DNA from: Henckelia pumila
Lineage: Eukaryota > Streptophyta > Magnoliopsida > Lamiales > Gesneriaceae
NCBI RefSeq assembly: GCF_033568475.1
Contig: NC_133122.1
Location: forward strand, 187,569,449-187,633,448
Reading direction: 5' to 3'
Length of the DNA stretch: 64,000 nt
Part shown: positions 1-10,831 of the stretch, one piece after another
Layout: each line of letters opens with the position of its first letter
How positions within the stretch are numbered: the stretch's first letter is position 1
Notes under the pieces: generated by a model
What the model was told of the DNA's origin: nothing
Databases searched by the model: none
What the model saw: the letters and a program-made list of their open reading frames with translations, nothing else
Program-made: the position numbers and the translations under genes

Positions 1-864
1 TGTAGAACTCATGCACATTAAGCCTGCCATCTTTATGTAGTCCACCTTCTCTTTCCTTCTAGTTTGCAAGTCTCCATGCACATCTCCAATTACATGTGAG
101 GTTGGGTGATTCTTTTGAATTCTGCTTGGAAAATTCTTTCTAGCTTCGTTTACCTCACTGTTCTCATCAGTATCCTCATTAGTAGGTTTCTCAAATTTTG
201 TTTTTGAATTTTCTGCAGGAGGTGTTGTAAAACCTTGGACAACATCTAAATTTCCAGAATTATCAAGAAGATCATCAACTTCATCCTCAGTTTTTTTCTT
301 CTTTAGATCTGCAAAATTATCAAATACAATATTAATAGACTCAAAAATAGTCCTTGTTCTCAAGTTATACATCTTATAGGCTCGGCTATTTGATAAATAT
401 TCTTAGAACATACACTTATCACTTTTTGCATCAAACTTAGCAAGATGATCCATATCATTCAAAACATGACATACACATCCAAAAACATGAAAATATTTAA
501 GGTTTGGCCTATTTCCCATGAGAATTTCATAGGATGTCATAGTAGTACCATTTCTCAAATACACTCTATTTTAAATATGACATGCAGTATTCAAGGCTTC
601 AGCCCAAAAACGTTTTGCAATATTTTTCGAACTCAACATCACTCTTGCCATTTATTGCAAAGTCCTATTTTTCCTTTTAGCAATTCCATTTTGTTGTGGA
701 GTTTTAGGAGCAGAAAATTCATGAGAAATACCTTTCTTATAATACAAACTAGCAAAAGAAGAGTTTTCGAACTCCTTACCATGATCAGTACGAATCCGGA
801 TTACCTTCAGATTGTGTAGGTTCGAAATCTTAGTGAGTAGTTTCTTGAAGGCATCAAATGTGTT
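1..864 (-). pseudogene. copia integrase, C-terminal half, broken
   Basis: The minus-strand translation continues the integrase that stops at 862-864. It contains recognisable integrase text (a segment reading like IRTDHGKEFENSSF, then a PQQNGIAKRKNRTLQ-like stretch that holds the catalytic Glu region) followed by the variable region that leads into reverse transcriptase. At least three in-frame stops interrupt it (for example after the NRTLQ stretch), so no long ORF exists. The catalytic Asp (DHGKEF) and the Glu-region glutamine/asparagine block are visible, but the usual VERKN is changed to IAKRKN, which removes the catalytic Glu. This looks like neutral decay. Confidence 0.75.
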
Positions 865-1587
865 TTATTTTTCTCTCAATAAATTTACCCAAGTATATCG
901 TGAAAAATCATCCACACAAAAAAAAGAATATTTCTTACCACCAAAGCTTTCAACATCCATTGGACCCATCATGTCCATATGTACAAGCTCAAGGCAGTGT
1001 GTTGTCACAGATGTTGGCAACACCTCGTATGACACCCTAGTCTGCTTCCCTTTCTCACACACTTCACACACGAATGAAATACCAGATTTTAAGTTAGGCA
1101 TACCTCTGACAGCATCTAACTTACATAGGTTCTTTAATGTCTTGAAATTTTCATGACCCAATTTTTGATGCCATAGATCAAACTCATTCACTTTTGTGTG
1201 TCTACAAGCCATCTCTTCTCTGAGTTGATAGCAGTTGTCGGATGACCTAGTACCTGTCATGACACAGAGATTTGAATCATCAAAAACTTTGCATAATTTT
1301 TTATCAAATTGCACATGCAAATTATCATCACAAAGTTGGCTTATGCTTAGTAGATTTGCAGTTAGTCCTTCAACATGAAGCACATTGCAAAGCTTAGGCA
1401 AACCAGCAACATTCAGAGTTCCCTTTCCAACATTGTTTCCCTTTGAACCTCCTCCATAGGTTACTTTTCCACTTTTCTGTTCAACATAGTCAGTGAGAAA
1501 CTTCTTGGAACCTGTCATATGATGTGATCTGCCACTATCCAAGTACCACGTACCTGAAACATTAGTTTTCAAAGCAGTATAGATCAT
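865..1587 (-). pseudogene. copia protease / gag-pre-integrase / integrase N-part
   Basis: A 240-aa open stretch. Near the N-terminus is WYLDSGRSHHMTG, the copia aspartic protease site (D-S-G), with Arg where Cys or Ala is usual. Around residues 140-180 is the gag-pre-integrase zinc region: LWHQKLGHENFKTL followed by CEVCEKGKQTR, giving the H-x-H and C-x2-C pattern. After it comes the integrase core start (HMDMMGPM ... FFCVDDFSRYTWV), which carries the first catalytic Asp. The ORF then ends at a TAA in the middle of the integrase core, so the polyprotein is not functional. Confidence 0.88.
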
Positions 1588-1614
1588 ATGACAGTGATTA
1601 TCAGCTTTTGGTAC

Positions 1615-2088
1615 TCAAACCTTTCTTACAGAATATCTGTTTCTGTAGATGTTGTGGAAGGGTGTTGGCAACACCTTTGATGCAGATCTCTGTCTGTAGT
1701 CTTCCTGCAGCTTAAAACAGTATGGTTTGATGTGACCAGGTCTATGACAATAGTGACAAATATACTTACGTTTCCTTCTAGACATTGAAGGAGCAGTAAG
1801 CTGTGGCTTTGGTTTTAAAGGATCAATTGGTAAGACCTTTTTGCTTGAGCTTTCAGTACTGCTACTTTCCTTGACAAACATAGGGCCTTTCAAACTTTCA
1901 CCAACTTCAAATTTTCTGTTTTCAAAACCTAAACCAGTCGTACCATCTCTTCCCATCATGAGTAGAGAATCAAGCTTGGAGGTGCTTGAATTAAACTTGG
2001 CCAATGTAGCTTTAACTTTTCCGAGTTCTTCATTTACTTGACTTAATTCCATGTCTTTCTTACTCAACAAAACTTCAAGTCTTGACAC
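1615..2088 (-). pseudogene. copia gag C-terminal part with CCHC zinc knuckle
   Basis: A 157-aa fragment starting with a Leu/Glu/Lys-rich coiled-coil-like stretch (about residues 1-35) and containing the zinc knuckle CHYCHRPGHIKPYC (C-x2-C-x4-H-x4-C) at about residues 111-124. Such knuckles bind genomic RNA in the capsid. It is separated by a stop from the protease region downstream on the minus strand and from the gag linker upstream, all in the same element. Confidence 0.85.
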
Positions 2089-2096
2089 ATCAGCCT

Positions 2097-2695
2097 TTAA
2101 ATAGAATTTTCTTTTGAAAGAATGGTATTCATCTTATTCCTTTCAATCCAATCAGTATGTAATTCTTCAAACATCATCCGAGCTTCTTCCATGGATATAA
2201 TCTCATCACCTGAATCAATATCACACACATTATCAGTAATGGAGGAATTCAAACAAACTAACCTTTGGAAGGTGTTAGGACCAGGTGTGGCAACACCTGC
2301 GGCAACACCTAAAGGATTAACTTGAATTTTCTTCTTGCTTTCCAGTAGGGCAGATAGAGCAGTGTGGCTTTCTTCATCCTCTTGTTCTTCTTCATCTGAC
2401 TCTTCATCACTTAAAGACGTATTCATACCTTTTCTAAGCGTGTTAGCACACTCATTTGGATAATGTCCAAACCCTTGACAAGCATGACATTTACTGTGTC
2501 TAAATTCTTTGGTACTGATTTCTTCTTCCCTTCCAACATTAGTCGAGGCTTAGGAGTATCAGTAGGTTTCCTTGGTGACTGTTCTGGTCCTGTAATTCTC
2601 AAAGGCTTGCTAGGAAACATTGGAGCCTTGAGTTTTTTATCCGTATTTCTTGTCTCTTTCATCTTCTTCAGATAATCATTGAATTTCCTATTCAT
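2097..2695 (-). pseudogene. copia gag middle/linker region, broken into two ORFs
   Basis: Two overlapping minus-strand ORFs (2097-2426, 109 aa; 2423-2695, 90 aa). The first begins with an acidic run rich in Asp, Glu and Ser (DEESDEEEQEDEES), typical of the spacer between the UBN2 domain and the zinc knuckle in this copia type. The second is Lys/Pro-rich. They overlap by 4 bases in different frames, so a frameshift is needed to read through. No independent function should be assigned. Confidence 0.7.
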
Positions 2696-2791
2696 GAGAG
2701 AGATCGAATCATCCTCTAAATCAGACTAATGAACTTCTTGATGAAATTGAACATACTCCTTGTATGAGGGTTTTGAAGCTTGAAGGGCTAT

Positions 2792-3350
2792 TTATTTCCC
2801 TTTATCCTTCTCTTGTGCTGTAAGGTTCATCTCAAAAACTTGAAGGATACTTATTAGTTCAGTCATCTTCATCTTTGAGGTGTCTTTCACTTCCTCAAGC
2901 GCCCAAATTTTACCATTGAATCTCTTTGGCAAAGATAGAAGAACCTTGTTCACCATACTTTCACTAGGAATAGGTCCTCCAAGAGCATTCGCCTCTGTAG
3001 CTATCTCCCTAAGTATTTTATCATAATCAGCAATAGTCTCATTCTCATTCATCCTGATATTCTCAAATTTTGTGTTTAGCAATCTCAGTCTTGTTCTTCT
3101 CACACTATCAGTTCCTTCACAGTATTCTTGAAGAGCTTCCCATGCATCCTTAGCAATATTGCAGTCAGCTATGAGTCCAAACATTCTCATATCCACAGAT
3201 GAAAAAATTTCATTGAGTGCTTTAGCATTGTAGCTTGAACTTTGTGTTTCCTTGGAGGTCCAAGTTTCTTCTGTCTTGATAATGTATTCTCCTTCTGGAT
3301 CTAGAATCTTTGGAGGAGTCCAACCAGTCATAATGCTTTGCCAAGCACGA
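2792..3350 (-). pseudogene. copia gag, UBN2/DUF4219-type domain
   Basis: The core of the gag domain is clear: AWQSIMTGWTPP, then KDAWEALQEYCEGTDSVRRTRL, ENIRMNENETIADYDKIL and NKVLLSLPKRFNGKI, which is the canonical order of a UBN2-type copia gag. The ORF continues upstream to 3433, but the residues before AWQSIM (3351-3433) do not resemble the usual gag N-terminus (a DGxNYxxWKxRM-like block is missing). They come from GC-rich sequence apparently of another origin, so gag is 5'-truncated and fused. Confidence 0.85.
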
Positions 3351-3660
3351 AGATGATGACCGGGGCGGCAGCAGTGAGAAGCAAGGAACTTGGCTGGCGA
3401 AATAGGGCGTGATGGCGGTGATGGCCGCAGCATGGCAGATGGCAGAGAGGAACCAGAGGTGGCGGAATCGGTGTTGTGCGGCTGGAGAGGACGCCCAAAA
3501 GTGATGACCGGAGCGTAGTGGTGTAGCCACCTATGGATTCCCTGCGAATTAGATGAAATTCGGGTGAGAGATTGAGAAAAAGGGTTAGGGGGTTAGGGAT
3601 TTGAGCTAGAATAGAGAGGAGAGAATGAGAGAGGGGATAAGGGAATCACGATATTAATTG
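3351..3660. other. GC-rich sequence at copia/Athila junction
   Basis: This stretch is richer in G+C than its surroundings (3340-3540) and then purine-rich (3560-3650, GAGAGA-type). On the minus strand it reads like a CT-rich leader followed by short Pro/Ser/Arg-rich coding text that runs in frame into the copia gag. It may be the 3' non-coding tail of the Athila-like element to the right, or a captured host leader. I see no independent gene in it. Confidence 0.4.
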
Positions 3661-3672
3661 CGTTAAAAGGGG

Positions 3673-3934
3673 TCTCGCTCGATCAGTAGACTTTAACCGA
3701 TCGAGCGAGACAAAACTTACCAACTTTCTGCCTTACTTAAAAAAACCGCCCGCTCGATCGGTAAAGATTAATCGGTCGAGCGAGCAAAAATTATAAACCT
3801 TACTGCCTTACCACAACAGTGCTCTCGCTCGATCGATAAAGATTAACCGATAGAGCGAGCAAAAATTAACGAACCTATTGTTTTACCAAAATAGTGCTCG
3901 CTCGATCGGTAGAAGTCTACGGATCGAGCGAGCC
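3673..3934. repeat. Cluster of four short hairpin repeats
   Basis: Four imperfect inverted repeats of about 35-39 bp lie at 3673-3710, 3751-3785, 3823-3860 and 3896-3934. Each has arms like CGCTCGATCGGT and ACCGATCGAGCG around a short AT-rich centre, and the spacers contain CTGCCTTA or a degenerate version. They sit in the presumed 3' non-coding region of the Athila-like element. The same module occurs in several other elements of this window. Confidence 0.85.
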
Positions 3935-4109
3935 AAAAAAATTAAAATATTTTTTTGTATTTTCTATTTTCCGAAAAAGAAATTATAAACAAGAAAAGAG
4001 CAAGTACTAGAAAAAATAAAAACGAGGGAAAGGAAACGAAAAACACTGGGTTGCCTCCCAGTCAGCGCTAAATTTACAGTCAGTCTATAGCTCGACTGCA
4101 TGCTGCGAT

Positions 4110-4681
4110 TCATTCGACATTTGGCGGAGCATCTAGTGTGAGATCATGCTCGTCCTCTCCTACATTCGCTTGGACTCCTTCATAGTAGTGTTTTAGTGTG
4201 TGGTCATTCACCTTGAATATTTTTGATGTGTCCAAACTCTGAATTTCAACTGCACCATGGGAAAAAACATTAGTGATAACAAACGGTCCATTCAAACGTG
4301 AACACAACTTACCTTGAAATAGCGAAGTCGTGAGTGATAGAGAAAAACTTTCTGACCGACTTCGAATTCCCGTCTAGAAATCATCTTGTCATGGAAGGCC
4401 TTTGTTTTGTCCTTATAGATTTTTGAGCTGGCATATGCATCATTGTGTATCTCTTCTAATTCTTGCAACTGAAACTTCCGATTCTCGCCACTCTCATCCA
4501 TCTGCATGATAAAGTTCTTGATAGCTCCATAAGCTCTATGCTCCAATTCCACGGGCAGATGGAATGGTTTCCCAAATATCAGTCGATATGTGGACATTCC
4601 AATTGGCGTCTTGAACGCGGTTATGTAAGCCCACAAAGCGTCATCCAATCGCAAGCTCCAGTCCTTCCTTGTTGGATTCAC
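4110..4681 (-). pseudogene. Athila-like integrase, C-terminal part
   Basis: Two overlapping minus-strand ORFs (4292-4681 and 4110-4307) give the end of a Ty3 integrase: [47 protein letters not shown], the [16 protein letters not shown] block, then [20 protein letters not shown]. The last block matches the corresponding part of the young element at 21600-22160. The overlap is a frameshift. The catalytic core that should lie upstream on the minus strand (4690-5010) is broken by stops. Confidence 0.85.
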
Positions 4682-5014
4682 TGTTTTCTATAAGATAGAC
4701 TTAATCTCTCTGTTTGAAACCTCATCTTGACCATTGGATTGTGGATGGTATGCAGTGGAGAGCCTGTGCGTCACATGGTATTTTTTTAGCAAACTGGCCA
4801 CAGTTTGGTTGCAGAAGTGCGTCCCTCTATCATTGATGATGACTCATGGAATCCCAAACCTAGATAAAATATTGTGCTTGATAAACTCTGCAACCACTTT
4901 AGAATCATCAGTACGGGTGGCCTTTGCTTCTACCCATTTCGAGACATAGTCCACAGCAAGAAATATATAAGTAAATTCATACGAACTAGAAAAAGGTCCT
5001 ATGAAGTCGATGTC

Positions 5015-5614
5015 TCAAACATCAAATATTTCACAAACTAAAATAGGTTGCTGAGGCATCTCCTTGCGCTGGGATATATTACCTGTCTTCTGGCATTGAG
5101 CGCACGACTTACAGAAAACGTAAGAGTCATGAAATATGTATGGCCAAAAAAATCCGTTGTCCAAAACCTTTCTCGCTGTTCTTTTAGCTCCAAAGTGACC
5201 AACAAAATCATATGAGTGACAAAATGTGAGAATAGGAATTACCTCTCTTGCCGGTACACATCGTCGTATGACTTGATCAGAGCAGTGTTTCCACAAGTAT
5301 GGATCATCCCACACAAAATACTTAGCATCGCTTCGAACTTTATCTCTATGTGCCTTAGAAAATTCAGAGGGAAACCCATTAGTAACTAAATAATTCACAA
5401 TATTCGCATACCAGGGTAATTCTGTGCTTGCTGAAAACAGTCGCTCATCAGGAAATTCTTCTCGCAAGCTCAGCTCCTCATAAATATGAACTAGACGGCT
5501 CAAGTGGTCAGCGAATCGATTCTCCATTCCTATTTTGTCCTTGATTTCCACATCGAATTCGCTCAAGAGTAGTATCCATCTTATTAGCCTTGGTTTTGCC
5601 TCCTTCTTCGCCAT
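5015..5614 (-). pseudogene. Athila-like RNase H end and integrase zinc domain
   Basis: A 199-aa minus-strand ORF. It begins at the end of RNase H (KPRLIRWILLLSEFDVEIKD, then NRFADHLSRL) and continues to the integrase HHCC region: CHSYDFVGHFGAKRTARK and FCKSCAQCQKTG (C-x2-C). It closes at EIFDV, just before the integrase core, the same place where the young element carries its stop. The N-terminal RNase H half (5615-5890) is only visible as broken text. Confidence 0.85.
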
Positions 5615-5891
5615 CAGAAAATGAAGAGCTGCAGATCAGAAAAAACAATGACCTTAGCACCAAGTAAATAAGAACGAAATTTTTTTAAAGCAAAAACTAC
5701 AGCCAAGAGCTCTTTCTTAGTGGTAGAATAATTTCGTTGGGAATCGTTCAGAATACGCGAAGCGTAGTAGATAGCATGCGATGCTTTTCCAACTTTCTAG
5801 CCCAAAACCGCTCCTAAAGCATAGTCGATGGCATCACATATGATTTCAAAAGGTTTGCTCCAGTCCGGTGGCTGGATGATTGGTGCAGATT

Positions 5892-6827
5892 TCAATGAGT
5901 CCTTATGTTTGTCAAAAGACTTTTTGCATGGTTCATCAAACTCAAACGGGACATATTTTGCAATAGCTTGCACATAGGAGCTGCGATCCTGGCAAAGTAC
6001 TGAATGTATCTCCTGTAAAAATCTTCATGGCCAAGAAAAGATCGCACTTCCCTCACACTTGCGGGGTAAGGTAGAGACTGAATAATATCGATTTTAGCTT
6101 TATCTACCTCTATTCTCTTAGATGAGAAGACATGACCCAAAACAATACCTTGCCCAACCATAAAATGACATTTTTCAGAATTTTGAATTAGGTTGGTTTC
6201 GACACACCGCTTTAGGACTAAAGCAAGGTGAGACAAGCATTTTTCGAATGAATCACCATAGACAGTAAAATCATCCATTAAAACCTCCAAGATATGCTCA
6301 ATATAGTCAGACAAAATGCTAACCATACACCGTTGGAATGTGGTTGGTGCATTATAGAGTCCAAAGGGCATCCGTCGATATGCAAAGGTTCCGAACGGAC
6401 AAGTGAATGTCGCCTTCTCCTGGTCTTTTGGCGCAATTGAAATCTGAAAATAACCAGAATATCCAACAAGAAAACAATAGTAAGAATTAAATGCTAACCT
6501 TTCAATCATTTGATCAATAAAGGGTAAAGGAAAATGGTCCTTTGAGGTTCCAGCATTCAACTTCCTGTAATCTATACAAACCCTCCACCCATTTTGAATG
6601 CGGTTGGGAACCAATTCATCATCCTTGTTCTTCACCACAGTAATCCTGGTTTTCTTGGGTACCAATTGGACTTGACTGACCCACTGACTGTCACAAATTG
6701 GGTAGATGACTCCAACTTCAAGGAGTTTCAGAATTTCAGCCTTCACCACCTCCATCAAAGGTGGGTTCAACTTTTTATGTGGCTGACTCGAGGGGTTTGC
6801 TCCTTCCTCCATTAAAATCTTATGCAT
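5892..6827 (-). pseudogene. Athila-like reverse transcriptase
   Basis: A 311-aa minus-strand ORF with the Athila-type RT text: KLNPPLMEVVKAEILKLLEVGVIYPI, WRVCIDYRKLN, GTFAYRRMPFGLYNAPTTFQRCM and the catalytic VLMDDFTVYGDSF (DD at the YxDD site, here LMDD). The last third holds the thumb-region SLPYPASVREVRSFLGHEDFYRR. The sequence loses its frame before RNase H (after about residue 290). LMDD instead of the usual FMDD/YVDD is mild; the aspartates are kept. Confidence 0.9.
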
Positions 6828-6845
6828 GCATGTAGAAGGGATGAT

Positions 6846-7640
6846 TTACTTGATATCTGCTATGGTCCACCCGATAGTAGTCTTGTGCTCCTTTAGAACT
6901 TTGACCAATTGCTTCTCTTGTTCGGCTTCCAAACTGTTAGAGATGATAACTGGTAATGTTTCTCCTTCTTCAAGGAAAACATACTTAAGATGTTTGGGAA
7001 GCGTCTTCAGTTCAACCATTGGTGCCTGCAAAACGGATGGAAGACTCCGAGTATTAGAAATTGGTAATGATAAATAAGAAACATTACCCGACTGAGGTAG
7101 CTCAGGAGCACTGTTCAGAATGTTCTCAATTTCTTGTGCTTCTTCATTTCGTCCAATTCCATCCTCATCCTGATGAATGGGTGCAATAATAGCCACCTAT
7201 AGCTCATTTTTTCTTGCATGCTCACAATATTCTTGTGCCAAGTAATCCAAAATATTGACAGAATGAACACAATCATCACTGTTAGGAAATCTCATTGCAT
7301 CATAAATATTAAATTTCATAATTTCTCCATCGAATTCCATAGTGAGTGTGCCCCTGTGAACATCAATTTTAGTCATCGATGTTTTCAAGAATGGCATGCC
7401 TAACAGAATAGGACTATTGTGATCACCGTTTTCCATGTCGAACACATAAAAATCCGCCGAAAATACTAAGTTATTCACTTGCACTAACACATCTTCTACT
7501 ATTCCCCTAGGGTAAGCATTAGACCTATCAGCTAACTATATGACAATTCCAGTTTTATTCCACGGACCAAGTTTCAAGGATGCATAAATAGAGTATGGCA
7601 TAACATTGATTGATGCTCCTAGATCTAACATGGTCATCTT
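6846..7640 (-). pseudogene. Athila-like aspartic protease and PR-RT linker
   Basis: Minus-strand pieces: around 7640-7600 the active-site text DLGASINVMPYSIYASL, then (7490-7197) the second half of the protease including ILLGMPFLKTSMTKIDVHRGTLTMEF, and (7196-6846) the linker with LKTLPKHLKYVFLEEGETLPVII and HKTTIGWTIADIK that leads into RT. The D-L-G-A-S catalytic site is retained. Stops separate the pieces. Confidence 0.85.
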
Positions 7641-8690
7641 TTCTAGACTCCTTAAATTCTAATGGAAAAGGGGCAACAGGCTTGTAATCAGATAGGAGAG
7701 GAAACTTACCTTTTGGCGCTTCTTCCTTGGATTTTTCTCCATCATTCGCCTTCAGTCCTTCTTGTAGCTTCTCCTTGGGCAAAGCATCAACTTCTTTCTC
7801 CTTGATCTTCAACTCCTTCTCATTCCTTAGAGTAATGGCACTTGCGTTCTCTCTTGGGTTCGGAATTGTTTTGGATGGCAAAGCGTTGGAATGCTATGCT
7901 TCCAACTTATTGATTATGGCGGCGAGCTATCCCTTCTGGGTATTCAAGTTTTGGATGCTTGCTCTTGTTTCTTGTTGAAAAGTTACAGTATTAGTAGCAA
8001 GATCCTTAAAAATATTTTCGAGAAACTCACCTGGAGCTGGAGTCTGAGGACGCTGCTGCCTTTGAGGATACGGTGGCCTATAAACTTGATTGTGCGGTGG
8101 TGCTTGAGGTCCATGTTGATTTGCCTGAGGGTTTCCGTATATCAGATTTGGGTGATCTTTCCAACCAGGATTGTATGTGTTGGAATATGGATCGTACTTC
8201 CGCTGTGGTGGTCCAGGAAATCCGCCAGTAGCATTAACATGTTCGACCGATTCCTCTTGAAGAGTAGGACACATATCACTGGTGTGTCCCATTGCAGAGC
8301 AGATTCCACATGCCTTTGAAGTTTGTACATTCCCTACAGCCATTTGACGCACAAGAGACGTCAATTCAATCAATTGTTGCTCAAGGGAAGAGACATTTAC
8401 CTCATTGTTTTTCCTTGGAGCATGATCATTCCTGTTGGTGCCAAATTGTTGAGAATTAGCAGCCATGTTCTCAATTAAATTCCTTGATTGTACTGGAGTT
8501 TTATCCACAAAAACTCCTCCACTGGCCACATCTAGCATAGTCCTGTCATGAGGCAACAAAACTTCATAGCAAAATTGAATTAATTGGTTTTCACTTATCT
8601 GATGTCGCGGATAGCTAGCACAAAGCTTTTTGAACCGCTTCCAGTATTCATGAAATGATTCCCCTGTGTACTTCTTTATCCGATAGATTT
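7555..8690 (-). pseudogene. Athila-like gag, C-terminal half with zinc knuckle
   Basis: The ORF 7927-8559 (210 aa) has CGICSAMGHTSDMC (C-x2-C-x4-H-x4-C) at about residues 83-96, then a Pro/Gln-rich region (YNPGWKDHPNL, PPYPQRQQRPQ) and a coiled coil. Upstream to 8690 the frame continues as YTGESFHEYWKRFKKLCAS, the end of the retrotrans_gag domain, exactly where the level-2 insertion begins. The piece 7555-7881 is the Lys/Glu-rich linker to protease. Confidence 0.88.
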
Positions 8691-10831
8691 TGTGAGACCC
8701 CGATTCTAATCATCTAATCAAGAGTTAGTCCTATCGATAATCAATCAAAGGCCAAAAGATAAGACATTAAATAAATAACAAAAAAATTATTTTTATGATG
8801 AACAGTGCTGCGCTCGATCCTATAAAAGTCCAGGATCGATCGCACCATATTTTGAAACTCTCTGCCGAGAAAATAATATGAGCCGCGCTCGATCCAGCAA
8901 AAATCCAGGATCGAGCGCACCATTTTGTGCAAGTCTCTGCCTCAATATTTTCAGGGGCTGCACTCGATCTCAGAAAATCATGGGATCGAGCGCACCCTGG
9001 GATCAAAATTTTTCCAGAAAACTGAACATGCTTCCAATTCAAAATCAACAATTCAACACAACCTAATATCAATCTAACATGCTCAATTCCGAATCCAACA
9101 ACATGTAATCAACATAAAAACTTCAATATTCATCATTCATAATCAAATCTAATATTCAACAATGCTCGAGTTCTAAACATGGTTTCAAAACATAAACTAG
9201 ATTGGCATGCATTTCCAATTCTAACTCGAAGTCCCACTTCTATTCTTCATTCTCGTTCTATCCCTGTAGTTTCTGACTCGATCCTGCCCACCTGTTGCCA
9301 AGTACACATACAAACAAAGACAACAGCCGGATAATCCGATGAGAATAATATTCCCAGTAAAAGAGACAACATGCTATATCAAATAAACATATCAAACATG
9401 ATATGCATCAATTCACCTCGTATATCAACATCAGATATAATTCAAGTAATTCATTCAAGTGCTGAATTAAAATGATATGCATGTCTGTAAAAAACTTTTG
9501 GATTATCAGACTCAGATAATCAAATGAAATTCTTCTTTCTTTCTTTCTTCGGTTTGGGATTCCGAGGTTAAAATATCCAACAATCACACCGACTATCCTC
9601 TCGAGGTGGACGAGGAATATTTTAATCCTCTAGACTCTGGAGCATTATAGAGAGTTATTTCCGCACATGTAGTAATTCGCCTACAAAGCCACTCAACTAT
9701 AATCACCAGATCGTCTAATTCAAAACGAATAATCATTCGGCTCAATATGAATGCATATGTCATCTCATGCATTCAATCATAAATTTAATAACCAATTCAA
9801 ATAAGCATTCAATCATGATTTCAACTAAGCATTCAATCATGATTTCAAATTAGCATTCTTTGGAACACTCGAATCCAGTCTAATTCGAGTTAATCGTTCC
9901 ATTCAAGTCTAAGTCGTATTTTACCTTATTCGCTTCGAAGGTACTTCAATCTGAAATCAAAAAGCAAGGATAATAGTCAATATCCAATCAAACTCATTCA
10001 AAACTCAATCAACTTCTTCAATCGATAAAAAGAAAATCGATACTGTACCGACTTCAATCTTCCAAACTGAACAAAGCTGCTATCTCGCAACTCTGCTGAC
10101 TTCAATTCAATCTATCAGAAGGAGTCATAAGGATCAATATCGACATCAAAAACTCACTCAAACTCGATACGATCAAAACATAAAAACGATATTCAAAACT
10201 CAAACTGTCGGCATAACGGCTATAAACTGATCAAATCAAAAACGCAGACTGCAATTCAACAATCCAATAAACTCATTTCAATCAATACATATCATTTCCA
10301 ATCCAATCCCAACACATCTCAAATTCAAAGATTTTGAAAATCACTAAGAAAATCATAACAATTCCGATCGTTGTTTGATCTTCATACCATCTTAGATATA
10401 CTCTCACAGCTATCTCAAAATCATCCTCTTCGAATATAAATCAATTCTAAAGACATCCAAAAATTCAAACCTCTCATAAATAAGATAAACTTACTTCCAA
10501 ACGGAGCACTCATCGCTGCGATCGCAGATATCAACTTCAGATCAAATTCCAACGGACGGATCGAGCTAAAATGGAAATCACAAAAGCTTGGAAGCTTTTT
10601 TCTCGCCTTCAATGGAGAGGAACCGATGAAGGGGATGAAGAGGGAACAAATGAGACTAAGTCAAACAAATTCCAAGACCAATCAATATAACAAATCCCAT
10701 TTTTGCGTTTTAGTCCTTGAAAATTCCGAAAATTGCATTCTAGTCCCTGATCAAAATCGAATCGGCCCTCGACTTCTAAAATCTTTGATTATCTCAATTA
10801 AGGTCCATTAATATAATTTTGGGGCGTTACA
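8691..10831 (-). repeat. 3' LTR of the Tekay-like element
   Basis: 2141 bp, TG...CA ended, with the outer end at 8691. It carries three hairpin modules at 8809-8845, 8884-8920 and 8959-8994 close to its 3' (left) end. It aligns along its length with 15005-15119 plus 26780-28800. Point differences are clearly more frequent than between the LTRs of the level-3 element, so this insertion is older. Confidence 0.92.

Larger units (their letters stand above)
1..3350 (-). mobile_element. Ty1/copia retrotransposon fragment (gag to start of RT)
   Basis: Read on the minus strand the segment gives, in order, a UBN2-type gag, a CCHC knuckle, an aspartic protease, a gag-pre-integrase zinc region and an integrase core; it runs off the left edge of the window just after the integrase. 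The reading frame is broken by stops and frameshifts between each piece, so it is a decayed copy. No LTR or primer site is visible: the 3' half lies outside the window and the 5' end is replaced by unrelated GC-rich sequence at about 3350. The order PR-IN before RT is what defines copia as opposed to Ty3 elements. Confidence 0.9.
3935..8690 (-). mobile_element. Athila-like Ty3 element, level 1 of nest (3' part)
   Basis: This minus-strand element supplies gag C-terminus, protease, RT, RNase H and integrase between 8690 and 4110, followed by a 3' non-coding stretch. Its 5' part (gag start, tRNA-Asp primer site, 5' LTR) lies at 28801-30700. The two parts are separated by the Tekay-like insertion 8691-28800, whose GATTT target duplication is at 8686-8690 and 28801-28805. 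Rejoining the flanks restores gag continuity, which proves the nesting. The coding region is broken by many stops and frameshifts. No 3' LTR is found to the left; it seems to have been lost at the junction with the copia fragment. Confidence 0.9.

Noticed and set aside
3222-3530. 102-aa minus-strand ORF overlapping copia gag
   Set aside because: It overlaps the clear gag frame in another frame; only the GC-rich junction sequence makes it long.
3673-3934. CRISPR-like regularly spaced repeats (also 8809-8994, 56892-57082)
   Set aside because: The units are imperfect palindromes whose spacers are related to each other, lie in LTRs of a plant genome and have no cas genes nearby.
8767-9072. Repetitive 101-aa minus ORF with repeated CARSWIFAGSSAA text (also 26755-27045)
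   Set aside because: Shadow of the hairpin modules in the Tekay LTR; it occurs in both LTRs and has no initiation context.
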